A stretch of 64,000 nucleotides of DNA, taken from CADCTP01 sp963849885 (GTDB lineage Bacteria; Actinomycetota; Actinomycetes; Mycobacteriales; CADCTP01). The DNA lies in the NCBI GenBank assembly GCA_963849885.1, contig CAWKIV010000020.1:124001-188000 (forward strand). Direction: 5' to 3'. The first letter of the stretch is position 1; each line of letters starts with the position of its first letter. The notes beneath the pieces were generated by a model, which was given only the letters and a program-made list of their open reading frames with translations, ran no database searches and was not told where the DNA came from. The translations under genes were made by a program, and so were the position numbers. Shown here one piece after another: positions 56,929-64,000 of the stretch.

Positions 56929-58353
56929 GTGAGCGTCGACACCACCCCGGCGGGGTCCGCGGGGTCCGTCGGCGACCGATACCGGTTGCTCGAGTGCGTG
57001 GCCGGCGACCCCGAGGGCCCGGCCGTCGCCTGGCGGGCCTGGGACAACCTGCTCAACCGGCCGGTGACGCTCACCGTGGTCCGCCCCGGCGGCCCGCCGG
57101 CGGGTGGCTTCCTCGCCCACGCGCACGCGGTGAGCACGATCGTGCACCCCGCCCTGGCCCGGGTCTACGACGCGGTGGACGAGGGCGACCGGGCGTACGT
57201 GGTGAGCGAGTGGGTCACCGGCACGCCGTTCACCGCCCTGCTGCGGGACGGCGCCCTCGACCCGGAGGCGGCGGCCAGCACGATCGCCCGGGTGGCCGAC
57301 GGGGTGGCCGCCGCGCACGCGGCCGGTGTCGCCTTCGGCGGCGTGCACCCCGACCACGTGGTGGTCACCGCGGACGGCGAGGTCAAGCTGGCCCAGGTCG
57401 TCGGCGACGGCCGGGCCGCCAGCACCGACGACGTCCGCGGGCTGGGTGCCCTGCTCTACGGCGCGCTGACCGCACACTGGCCGCTGGCCGCCACCGGCGG
57501 CGCCGCCGCGCTGCGGCCGGCCACCACGAGCAGCGGCCACCTGCTCAGCCCGCGCCAGGTCCGGGCCGGCGTGCCGGAGGACCTGTCCACCCTGGCCGTG
57601 CGCGCGCTGGACGCCGCCGGCCCGCAGGGCCTGCGCAGCGCCGCGGCGATGTCCACGGTGCTGTCCGAGCGGGCCGGTCCGGCCGCGGACGACGTCTTCA
57701 GCCTCGGCGACGACCGCCGGGAGCGCAGCCGCCGGTCCCGCTGGGTGGCGCTGGCCGTCCCGGTGACGGCCGGGCTCGCCGTGCTGGCCCTGCTCGGCTG
57801 GGTGGTCGGCAGCGCGCTGGGCGGGCTGCCCGGCCGGGACGGCGACACGCCGCCGGCGTCGGCCGCGGAGCCGAGCAGCGGCGGCTCGACCGCCGCCGCG
57901 CTCCAGGCGGTCGCCCCGCAGGGCGCGACGCTGTACGACCCGCGCGGCGACAAGACCGAGGGCCAGGACATCGACCTGTCCTACGACGGCAAGCCGGACA
58001 CCTCCTGGCTCACCGACCGCTACCGGCGCAACAACACCTTCGGCGGGCTCAAGGACGGCATGGGCATCGCGTACGACTTCGGCTCGCCGACCGCGCTGCG
58101 GGAGGTCACCGTGGCGACCGACCAGCCCGGCACCTCGATCGAGATCCTCGCCGGCAACAGCCCGGACGACGGCGACACGGCGTCGTACACCCTGGTGGGC
58201 TCGAAGGCCGAGACCGACGAGACCAACAAGATCGCGGTGAAGGGCGGCACCACGGCCCGCTACTACATCGTCTGGCTGACCCGGCTGGCCGAGGACCCGG
58301 AGAGCACCGGGCGCTACTACGGGTCGCTGTCCGAGGTGGCCTTCAAGCGCTGA
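56929..58353 (+). CDS. MurJ-associated pseudokinase with extracellular domain
   Basis: 474 residues. Residues about 17-255 are a Ser/Thr-kinase fold that lacks catalytic residues: PVTLTVVRPGG replaces the VAIK lysine strand, GGVHPDHVVVTADG replaces HRDLKPxN, and VKLAQVVGDG replaces the DFG segment. A transmembrane helix follows (VALAVPVTAGLAVLALLGWV), then a Ser/Gly linker and a discoidin-like beta domain (SYDGKPDTSWLTDRYRRNNT, GLKDGMGIAYDFGSPTALRE). This is the layout of the C-terminal half of mycobacterial MviN (Rv3910), where the phosphorylated pseudokinase recruits FhaA to control MurJ. Start GTG 56929 after GGAGAGGG. Confidence 0.85.
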   Translation: MSVDTTPAGSAGSVGDRYRLLECVAGDPEGPAVAWRAWDNLLNRPVTLTVVRPGGPPAGGFLAHAHAVSTIVHPALARVYDAVDEGDRAYVVSEWVTGTPFTALLRDGALDPEAAASTIARVADGVAAAHAAGVAFGGVHPDHVVVTADGEVKLAQVVGDGRAASTDDVRGLGALLYGALTAHWPLAATGGAAALRPATTSSGHLLSPRQVRAGVPEDLSTLAVRALDAAGPQGLRSAAAMSTVLSERAGPAADDVFSLGDDRRERSRRSRWVALAVPVTAGLAVLALLGWVVGSALGGLPGRDGDTPPASAAEPSSGGSTAAALQAVAPQGATLYDPRGDKTEGQDIDLSYDGKPDTSWLTDRYRRNNTFGGLKDGMGIAYDFGSPTALREVTVATDQPGTSIEILAGNSPDDGDTASYTLVGSKAETDETNKIAVKGGTTARYYIVWLTRLAEDPESTGRYYGSLSEVAFKR

Positions 58354-58362
58354 GCGGGCCAC

Positions 58363-58368
58363 TATCCT
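58363..58368 (+). promoter_or_regulatory. -10 element TATCCT, leaderless start at 58375
   Basis: TATCCT followed by CAGCCC and the GTG of the sigma factor gene. Confidence 0.5.
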
Positions 58369-58374
58369 CAGCCC

Positions 58375-58977
58375 GTGACGGCTCCCGAGCGCTCGGACGC
58401 CGAGCTGCTGCGGGCGCACGCCGATGGTGACCCGCGCGCGTTCGAGGAGCTGGTCCGCCGGCACCGCGACCGGCTGTGGGCGGTCGCGCTGCGCACCCTG
58501 CGGGAGCCGGAGGAGGCCGCCGACGCCCTCCAGGACGCGCTGATCTCGGCGTACCGGGCGGCCGGCTCGTTCCGGGCCGAGTCCGCGGTCACCACCTGGC
58601 TGCACCGGATCGTGGTCAACGCGTGCCTGGACCGGATCCGCCGCCGGCAGGTCCGGGCCACCGTGCCGCTGCCGGAGGAGGGCCCGGGCGAGCCGGCCGA
58701 GCGGCGGGACCGGATGGCCGAGCGGGACACCGCGATGGCGGTGGAGGAGGCGCTGGGCCGGCTCAACGTCGAGCAGCGGGCGGCGATCACGCTGGTCGAC
58801 ATCGAGGGCTACCCGGTGGCGGACGCCGCGCAGATCCTCGGTGTCGCCGAGGGCACGGTGAAGTCGCGGTGCGCCCGCGGCCGGGCGAAGCTGGCCGTGC
58901 TCCTCGGCCACCTGCGGAACCTGGACGAGCCGGCGGCCGTCACACCAGGACCGAGCACCGGGGAGGAGGGGCGATGA
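58375..58977 (+). CDS. sigM: ECF RNA polymerase sigma factor SigM
   Basis: 200 residues. Region 2 (ELLRAHADGDPRAFEELVRR, HRDRLWAVALRTLREPEEAA, DALQDALISAYRAAGSFRAE, SAVTTWLHRIVVNACLDRIR) and region 4 (LGRLNVEQRAAITLVDIEGY, PVADAAQILGVAEGTVKSRC, ARGRAKLAVLLGHLRNL). Synteny with trxB-trxA and a coupled anti-sigma gene identifies it as the SigM group (envelope/oxidative stress). Leaderless promoter; stop overlaps the anti-sigma start by 4 bases. Confidence 0.92.
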   Translation: MTAPERSDAELLRAHADGDPRAFEELVRRHRDRLWAVALRTLREPEEAADALQDALISAYRAAGSFRAESAVTTWLHRIVVNACLDRIRRRQVRATVPLPEEGPGEPAERRDRMAERDTAMAVEEALGRLNVEQRAAITLVDIEGYPVADAAQILGVAEGTVKSRCARGRAKLAVLLGHLRNLDEPAAVTPGPSTGEEGR

Positions 58978-59828
58978 CGGCTGCACCGCGGCCGGGTGAG
59001 CCGCACCCCGAGCTCGACACCCTCGCCGACCTCGACGCCGGCGTGCTGGACGACACCGAGGCCGAGCGGGTCCGCGCGCACGCGGCCGGCTGCGCCCGCT
59101 GCGGGCAGGTCCTCGTCGCCCTCGGCGGCGTCCGGGCCGACCTGCGCGCGCTGCCGGCCCCGCCGATGCCCGCCGCGGTCGCGGCCCGGCTCGACGCCAC
59201 CCTCGCCGACCTCCGCACCTCGCCGGCGGTGGACCGGATGGCCGCGGCCACCGCGAGGCCGCCCGCGCCGGTCGCCGACCTCGCCGCGGCCCGGGACCGG
59301 CGCTGGCGCCGCCTCAAGGCGGTGACCGGTGCCACTGCCGCGGTCTTCGCGCTGGTGGTGGCCGGTGCCTCGGTCACCTCGCTGGTCCGGTCCGGCGGCG
59401 GCAGCGACTCGGACGCGGGCGGCGGCGGTGGCTCGGCGGCGGAGGGCACCACCGAGCAGCAGGACTCGGCCGGCGTGCCCAACGCGGCCGCGCCGACCGA
59501 GCTGCCTGCGCTGCCCGACTTCGACCGGGCCACCCTCCGGGCCGCGCTGCCGTCCCTGGCCGCGGCGACCGCGCTCGGCCGGGTCGCGGGGAGCGGGCAG
59601 AACGGTCCGGCCGGGTCGCTCGCCGACCCCGGGCTGCGGACCGCCTGCGCCGGGACCATCCCCGGCGCGGAGGGCCGGCTGACCGCGGTCAGCTGGATCC
59701 GCTACGAGGGCCGCCCGGCGTACGTGCTGGTCTTCGACGACGGCGGCGTCCGCACCGCGTACGTGGTCGGGGACCAGTGCGGACGGACCCCGGCGGTGCC
59801 GGCGACGGTGCTCGACACGGTGCGCTGA
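58974..59828 (+). CDS. Anti-sigma factor for SigM, zinc-finger membrane protein
   Basis: 284 residues. N-terminal zf-HC2 anti-sigma domain (LDTLADLDAGVLDDTEAERV, RAHAAGCARCGQVLVAL with H-x3-C-x2-C), a linker, one transmembrane helix at about 117-137 (VTGATAAVFALVVAGASVTS) and an extracytoplasmic sensor domain (FDRATLRAALPSLAAATALG ... VSWIRYEGRPAYVLVFDDG). It holds SigM at the membrane until a signal triggers its release or proteolysis. ATG 58974 overlaps the sigM stop; a GGAGGAGGGG site precedes it. Confidence 0.9.
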   Translation: MTAAPRPGEPHPELDTLADLDAGVLDDTEAERVRAHAAGCARCGQVLVALGGVRADLRALPAPPMPAAVAARLDATLADLRTSPAVDRMAAATARPPAPVADLAAARDRRWRRLKAVTGATAAVFALVVAGASVTSLVRSGGGSDSDAGGGGGSAAEGTTEQQDSAGVPNAAAPTELPALPDFDRATLRAALPSLAAATALGRVAGSGQNGPAGSLADPGLRTACAGTIPGAEGRLTAVSWIRYEGRPAYVLVFDDGGVRTAYVVGDQCGRTPAVPATVLDTVR

Positions 59829-59852
59829 CCCGTTCGGCCACGGCCGGGAGCG

Positions 59853-59878
59853 GGAACACCCGAACCGTAGGATCCGTT
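59853..59878 (+). promoter_or_regulatory. ECF (SigR/SigM-type) promoter of trxB
   Basis: GGAAC at 59853-59857, an 18-base spacer, and GTT at 59876-59878 match the GGAA(C/T)-N18-GTT consensus of thiol-stress ECF sigma factors, 60 bases upstream of trxB. Confidence 0.65.
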
Positions 59879-59937
59879 TCAGGGCACGCGGCGGAAATCA
59901 CCGCCACCTGCACCAGCTGCGAAGGACGTGGTCATAC

Positions 59938-60912
59938 GTGACGGAGGCGACCGAGGTGCGCGACGTGATCATCGTCGGGTCCGGTCCCGCCGGCTACACC
60001 GCGGCGCTCTACACCGCCCGGGCCGAGCTCAAGCCGCTCGTCTTCGAGGGCAGCCAGTACGGCGGGGCCCTGATGACGACGACCGAGGTGGAAAACTACC
60101 CCGGCTTCCCGGACGGCGTGCTCGGGCCGGAGCTGATGGACAGCATCCGCACCCAGGCCGAGCGGTTCGGCGCCGAGCTGGTCACCGACGACGTGGTCGC
60201 CCTCGACCTCACCGGTGAGATCAAGATCGTCCGCACCCACGACGGCGAGTTCGCGGCCCGCGCTGTGATCCTCGCCACCGGCTCGCACTACCGGAAGCTC
60301 GGCGTCCCGGGCGAGGAGCGGCTGTCCGGGCACGGCGTGTCCTGGTGCGCCACCTGTGACGGCTTCTTCTTCCGCAACCAGGACATCGTCGTGGTCGGCG
60401 GCGGCGACACCGCGATGGAGGAGGCCACCTTCCTCACCCGGTTCGCCAGGTCGGTGACCGTGGTGCACCGGCGCGACTCGCTGCGGGCCAGCCGGATCAT
60501 GCAGGAGCGCGCGTTCAACAACGAGAAGATCTCGTTCGTCTGGGACACCGAGGTGCTCGAGGTGCTCGGCGACCAGGCGGTCACCGGCGTCCGGGTGCGC
60601 AACCTGCGGACCGGCGAGGAGCGCGAGCTGCCGGCGACCGGCTTCTTCGTCGCCATCGGCCACGACCCGCGCTCGGATCTCTTCCACGGCCAGATCCGGC
60701 TCGACGAGGAGGGATACGTGCTGGTCGACGCCCCGTCGACGCACACCAGCGCGCCGGGCGTGTTCGCCGCCGGCGACGTGGTCGACCACACCTACCGGCA
60801 GGCCGTCACCGCGGCCGGCACGGGGTGTGCGGCGGCGCTGGACGCCGAGCGCTTCCTGGCCGCACTGGACCAGTCCGCGGAGGCGTCCGCGGCCGCCGCC
60901 GTCACCGTCTGA
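59938..60912 (+). CDS. trxB: Thioredoxin reductase
   Basis: 324 residues, FAD- and NADPH-dependent. FAD-binding VIIVGSGPAGYTAALYTARA, redox disulfide WCATCDGFFFRNQD, NADPH-binding VVVGGGDTAMEEATFLTRFA, HRRDSLRASRIMQ and the C-terminal FAD site GVFAAGDVVDHTYRQAVTAA. Reduces the thioredoxin encoded 65 bases downstream. Start GTG 59938 after GAAGGACG. Preceded by an ECF-type promoter, so probably induced by disulfide stress. Confidence 0.97.
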   Translation: MTEATEVRDVIIVGSGPAGYTAALYTARAELKPLVFEGSQYGGALMTTTEVENYPGFPDGVLGPELMDSIRTQAERFGAELVTDDVVALDLTGEIKIVRTHDGEFAARAVILATGSHYRKLGVPGEERLSGHGVSWCATCDGFFFRNQDIVVVGGGDTAMEEATFLTRFARSVTVVHRRDSLRASRIMQERAFNNEKISFVWDTEVLEVLGDQAVTGVRVRNLRTGEERELPATGFFVAIGHDPRSDLFHGQIRLDEEGYVLVDAPSTHTSAPGVFAAGDVVDHTYRQAVTAAGTGCAAALDAERFLAALDQSAEASAAAAVTV

Positions 60913-60977
60913 CGGCGGAATCCGGCGTCCCCGGCCGGCGTTGTCCAGGCCGGTTGGAAATTACCGAGGAGGAATCC

Positions 60978-61304
60978 GTGGGCAGCACCAAGAAGGTCAC
61001 CGACCAGACGTTCAGCGAGGACGTCCTGGCCAGCGACAAGCCCGTGCTGGTCGACTTCTGGGCGGAGTGGTGCGGCCCGTGCAAGATGGTCGCCCCCGTC
61101 CTCGAGGAGATCGCCGCGCAGCACGGTGACAAGATCACCGTGGTGAAGCTGAACATCGACGAAAACCCGCAGATCGCGGAGAAGTACCAGATCCTGTCGA
61201 TCCCGACGATGTCGGTCTTCTCCGGCGGCGAGGTCGTCAAGTCGATCGTCGGCGCGAAGCCGAAGTCGGCGCTGCTGCGCGACCTGGCCGACTACATCGG
61301 CTGA
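60978..61304 (+). CDS. trxA: Thioredoxin
   Basis: 108 residues, single thioredoxin domain: VTDQTFSEDVLASDKPVLVD, FWAEWCGPCKMVAPVLEEIA with the WCGPC active site, VVKLNIDENPQIAEKYQILS, cis-proline IPTMSVFSGG. Cytosolic disulfide reductase partner of TrxB. GTG 60978 follows AGGAGGAAT. Ends before a strong terminator. Confidence 0.97.
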   Translation: MGSTKKVTDQTFSEDVLASDKPVLVDFWAEWCGPCKMVAPVLEEIAAQHGDKITVVKLNIDENPQIAEKYQILSIPTMSVFSGGEVVKSIVGAKPKSALLRDLADYIG

Positions 61305-61317
61305 GCCTGGTCACTCC

Positions 61318-61347
61318 GCGACCCCCGCCCACACCGGCGGGGGTCGC
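61318..61347. terminator. Bidirectional terminator after trxA
   Basis: Perfect 12-bp stem GCGACCCCCGCC / GGCGGGGGTCGC with a 6-base loop, between trxA and the convergent regulator relic. Confidence 0.8.
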
Positions 61348-61353
61348 GCCTGG

Positions 61354-62348
61354 TCAGGCGCCGGGCCGGACCATCCCCGACTCGTACGCGAAGACGACCG
61401 CCTGCACGCGGTCGCGCAGGCCGAGCTTGGCCAGCACGTGCGACACGTGCGTCTTCACGGTCGCCTCGCCGACGTAGAGGGTGCCGGCGATCTCGGCGTT
61501 GCTGCGGCCGGCGGCGACCAGCCGGCGCACCTCGGTCTCCCGCTCGGCTCCGGGTCGCGGTCGAGCACCCGGCGGGCGGCGCCGGCCTGGATGCCCATCA
61601 CGCTGACGTGGTGGGCGACGACGTCGTGCAGCTCGCGGGCGATGCGCACCCGCTCGTCGGTGACCGCCTGCTCGGCGATCACCGCGTTCGCCGCCTCCAG
61701 CTCGGCGGCCCGCTCGGCGAGCTGGGCGGCCCGCTGCCGGGCCCGCCGCACCGCGTCGCCGAGCAGCCAGGCGGCGAGGAAGAAGAGCAGGTTGTAGAGC
61801 ACCGAGTAGACGATCTGGACGGACACGGTGAGCCGCAGCTCGCCTCCGGACAGCCCGGCCAGCTGGTCGGCCAGCTGGAAGAGGTTGGCGCCGAGGGTGG
61901 CGGCGAAGCCGGCCATGGCCAGGCCGCGGGCGGCGTTGCGCCAGCCGGGGCGGCCGTACACCCCGGCGCTGTAGACGGCGAGGAAGGGCACGATCGCCGA
62001 GAAGGTGCCCTCCGGCGCCTCGGTCAGCCGGAAGGCGGAGAAGGCGGCGGTGCTGACCAGCAGCACGGTCAGCGGGTACCGCCGGCGCAGGGCCAGCGGC
62101 AGGCCCATCAGCAGCCCGGAGACGTACCAGACCGGTCGGGTCGGAGGCACCTCCTGGCCGAGCGTGACCAGGGCCTCCCGCAGCGGGCCGGTGTCGATCC
62201 ACATGCTGGTCAGCACGGCGGCCGTCACCGCGACCGCGAGCAGGGTGTCCGCCGCCAGCGGGTGCGCCCGCAGCACGTCCCGGACCGCGCTGACGGCGCG
62301 GCGCAGCCCGGCGGTGGGGCCGGGCCGGACGGTGGACGGGGACGGCAC
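61354..62348 (-). pseudogene. Relic of a NarL-type two-component pair: truncated kinase joined to response-regulator tail
   Basis: From GTG 62348 (leaderless promoter TACGGT) the frame encodes a membrane sensor kinase with several helices (HPLAADTLLAVAVTAAVLTS, LALRRRYPLTVLLVSTAAFS, LFFLAAWLLGDAVRRARQRA) and the HisKA_3 box RIARELHDVVAHHVSVMGIQ, ending at RRVLDRDPE. The ATPase domain is absent. At about 61545, one frame over, begins ERETEVRRLVAAGRSNAEIA, GTLYVGEATVKTHVSHVLAK, LGLRDRVQAVVFAYESG, the LuxR-type DNA-binding end of the cognate response regulator, without its receiver. Roughly 0.9-1 kb appears deleted. Confidence 0.75.
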
Positions 62349-62354
62349 GGCGCG

Positions 62355-62360
62355 ACCGTA
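62355..62360 (-). promoter_or_regulatory. -10 element TACGGT, leaderless start at 62348
   Basis: On the minus strand TACGGT is followed by CGCGCC and the GTG of the kinase relic. Confidence 0.45.
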
Positions 62361-62433
62361 ACCCCGGCCGGGGCCGCCCGTCGTCCGTCCCGGGACGGAG
62401 CCGGACCGCCCGTCCTGGGGTAGAAATGGCGGG

Positions 62434-64000
62434 GTGACGTCCCTGGTGCTCGGCCCCATGCTGCGGCACGTCGACCAGACCTCCGCGACGGTGTGGGTCG
62501 AGACGTCCGACCCGTGCACGGTGACGGTGCTCGGCACCGAGCAGCACACCTTCCAGGTCGGCGAGCGGCACTACGCGCTGGTCTGCGTGGAAGGCCTGCA
62601 GCCGGGCTCCACGACGCCGTACGAGGTGCACCTCGACGGGGAGAAGGAGTGGCCGCCGGCGGACACGAAGTTCCCGGTGCCGCGGATCCGGACGCTGCAG
62701 GAGGGCCGGCCGGTGCGGCTCGCCTTCGGGTCCTGCCGCTACGCCTCGCCGCTGTCGGTCACCAGCGACGGCCGGTACGGCACCGACGCGCTGGACTCGT
62801 ACGCGCGGCTGCTCGCCGACACCCCGGACTCCGACTGGCCGGACGGGCTGCTGCTGCTCGGCGACCAGGTGTACGCGGACGAGACGTCGCCGATCACCCA
62901 GGACGTGATCCGCCGCCGGCGGGACGTGTCCAAGCCGCCGGGGCTGCAGGTGGCGAACTTCGCCGAGTACGCCGAGCTCTACAACGAGTCGTGGGGCGAC
63001 CCGCTGGTGCGCTGGCTGTACGCCACCGTGCCGACCGCGATGATCTTCGACGACCACGACGTGCACGACGACTGGAACACCTCGGCCATCTGGCGCGAGC
63101 GGATGCGCGGGACCAGCTGGTGGCAGGAGCGGATCACCGGCGCGCTGTCGGCGTACTGGGTCTACCAGCACCTGGGCAACCTGTCCCCGGCGGCGCTGGC
63201 CGAGGACGAGATCTACCGGAAGGTGTGCGCCGCCGACGGGGACGTCGGGCCGCTGCTGCACGACTTCGCCGCGGCGGCGGACCGGGAGGCGGACGGCGAG
63301 AAGGGCTACCGGTGGAGCTACCGGCGGGACTTCGGGCCGGTGCGCGCGGTGGTGGTCGACTCCCGCTGCGGCCGCATCCTGGACGACCGCGAGCGGGCCA
63401 TGGTCGGCGGCAGCGAGGCGCGCTGGATCGAGTCCCAAGTGGACGGTGACGGCGAGCTGGACCACCTGCTGGTGATCTCCTCGCTGCCGTGGCTGCTGCC
63501 GCGGGCGGTGCACGACCTGGAGTCCTGGGACGAGGCGCTGTGCGCCGGCGCGCGCGGCCCGCGGATGGCCCGCTTCGGCGAGAAGATGCGGGAGGCCGCG
63601 GATCTCGAGCACTGGGCGGCGTTCCGGGCGTCGTTCGACTGGCTGGCCGGCGTGCTGGAGGGGGTCGCCCGCGGCGACCGTCCACCTGCGACGGTCTGCG
63701 TGCTGTCCGGCGACGTGCACCACCAGTACGTCGCCGAGGCGGAGTGGCCGGAGCCGGTGCGCAGCAAGGTCTACCAGATCGTCACCTCGCCGCTGCACCA
63801 CTCGGTGCCGATCAGCCAGCGCACCGTCTTCCGGCTCGGCTGGAGCCGGCAGCTGGAGAAGCTCACCAAGACCCTCGGCCGGTGGGACGACGTGCCCGCG
63901 CTGCCGCTGACCTGGCACAAGATCGCCGGCCCGTACTTCGGGAACTCGCTGGGCACGCTGGTGCTGGACGGCCGGTCCGCGGTCTTCGGCCTGCAGTGCG
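62434..64000 (+). CDS. PhoD-like alkaline phosphatase / metallophosphatase (3' end outside window)
   Basis: At least 522 residues; the frame is still open at 64000. N-terminal beta domain (VLGPMLRHVDQTSATVWVET), then the PhoD-type phosphatase: RLAFGSCRYASPLSVTSDGR, GLLLLGDQVYADETSPITQD, PTAMIFDDHDVHDDWNTSAI, VVDSRCGRILDDRERAMVGG and CVLSGDVHHQYVAEAEWPEP. The metal-binding residues look intact. No signal peptide at the GTG start, unlike secreted PhoD, so this belongs to the cytosolic actinobacterial branch. Possible substrates are phosphodiesters or phosphomonoesters. A weak TAGAAA box lies 7 bases upstream. Confidence 0.9.
   Translation, partial: MTSLVLGPMLRHVDQTSATVWVETSDPCTVTVLGTEQHTFQVGERHYALVCVEGLQPGSTTPYEVHLDGEKEWPPADTKFPVPRIRTLQEGRPVRLAFGSCRYASPLSVTSDGRYGTDALDSYARLLADTPDSDWPDGLLLLGDQVYADETSPITQDVIRRRRDVSKPPGLQVANFAEYAELYNESWGDPLVRWLYATVPTAMIFDDHDVHDDWNTSAIWRERMRGTSWWQERITGALSAYWVYQHLGNLSPAALAEDEIYRKVCAADGDVGPLLHDFAAAADREADGEKGYRWSYRRDFGPVRAVVVDSRCGRILDDRERAMVGGSEARWIESQVDGDGELDHLLVISSLPWLLPRAVHDLESWDEALCAGARGPRMARFGEKMREAADLEHWAAFRASFDWLAGVLEGVARGDRPPATVCVLSGDVHHQYVAEAEWPEPVRSKVYQIVTSPLHHSVPISQRTVFRLGWSRQLEKLTKTLGRWDDVPALPLTWHKIAGPYFGNSLGTLVLDGRSAVFGLQC

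Overview
The window reads as about 64 kb of a very GC-rich actinobacterial chromosome. GTG starts are frequent, neighbouring genes often overlap by 4 bases (ATGA/GTGA), many starts look leaderless (TANNNT about 6-8 bases upstream), and the conserved blocks are typical of actinobacteria: rpsF-ssb-rpsR-rplI-dnaB, a PadR gene coupled to ino1, and cca / NUDIX / DUF6049 / murJ / pseudokinase / sigM / anti-sigma / trxB / trxA. The order resembles the origin-proximal part of Micromonosporaceae chromosomes; that family assignment is inference from gene order and style. No rRNA, tRNA, CRISPR array, insertion sequence or phage genes were seen.

Layout. 1-10.7 kb: purine nucleoside phosphorylase (5' truncated), AhpD-like protein, an orphan LuxR-type regulator with possible operators, GTP-dependent PEP carboxykinase, secreted proteins, the TldE/TldD pair and a patatin. 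10.8-16.4 kb: a patch of small and damaged genes (UBP zinc finger, LuxR relics, tyrosine phosphatase, fructosamine kinase, LapA-like and other membrane proteins), several carrying frameshifts, a nonsense codon or an internal deletion. 16.4-22.7 kb: a PP2C / histidine kinase / receiver operon, then a tartrate/D-malate-type dehydrogenase with a dicarboxylate transporter. 22.7-25.7 kb: phosphoesterase, GntR regulator, DUF2252, DUF1905. 25.7-31.1 kb: replication/ribosome block with an intein-bearing dnaB preceded by a perfect SOS box and a hidden 40-residue secreted peptide gene. 31.3-39.9 kb: endonuclease IV, two convergent GT87 glycosyltransferases whose 3' ends overlap, a class A PBP, DUF5318, PadR and inositol phosphate synthase. 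39.9-49.8 kb: a VapBC-like pair (toxin frameshifted), a giant unknown membrane protein with ACT-like repeats divergent from an AAA ATPase and TetR gene, amino-acid dehydrogenase, YciI, YqgE, MFS. 49.8-64 kb: LURP-one protein, CCA transferase, NUDIX, the murJ/pseudokinase cell-wall cluster, sigM with its anti-sigma, thioredoxin system, a truncated sensor kinase/response regulator relic and a PhoD-type phosphatase running off the end.

Working together: the right-hand cluster couples lipid II flipping (MurJ), its likely pseudokinase regulator and an ECF sigma/anti-sigma pair with the thioredoxin system. The dnaB block combines ribosomal protein synthesis, single-strand DNA binding and the replicative helicase, with a likely DNA-damage operator. 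At least four apparent single-base frameshifts and two internal deletions in this window mean the reader should ask whether the assembly has residual indels or the strain is truly losing these genes; that cannot be decided from the sequence alone.
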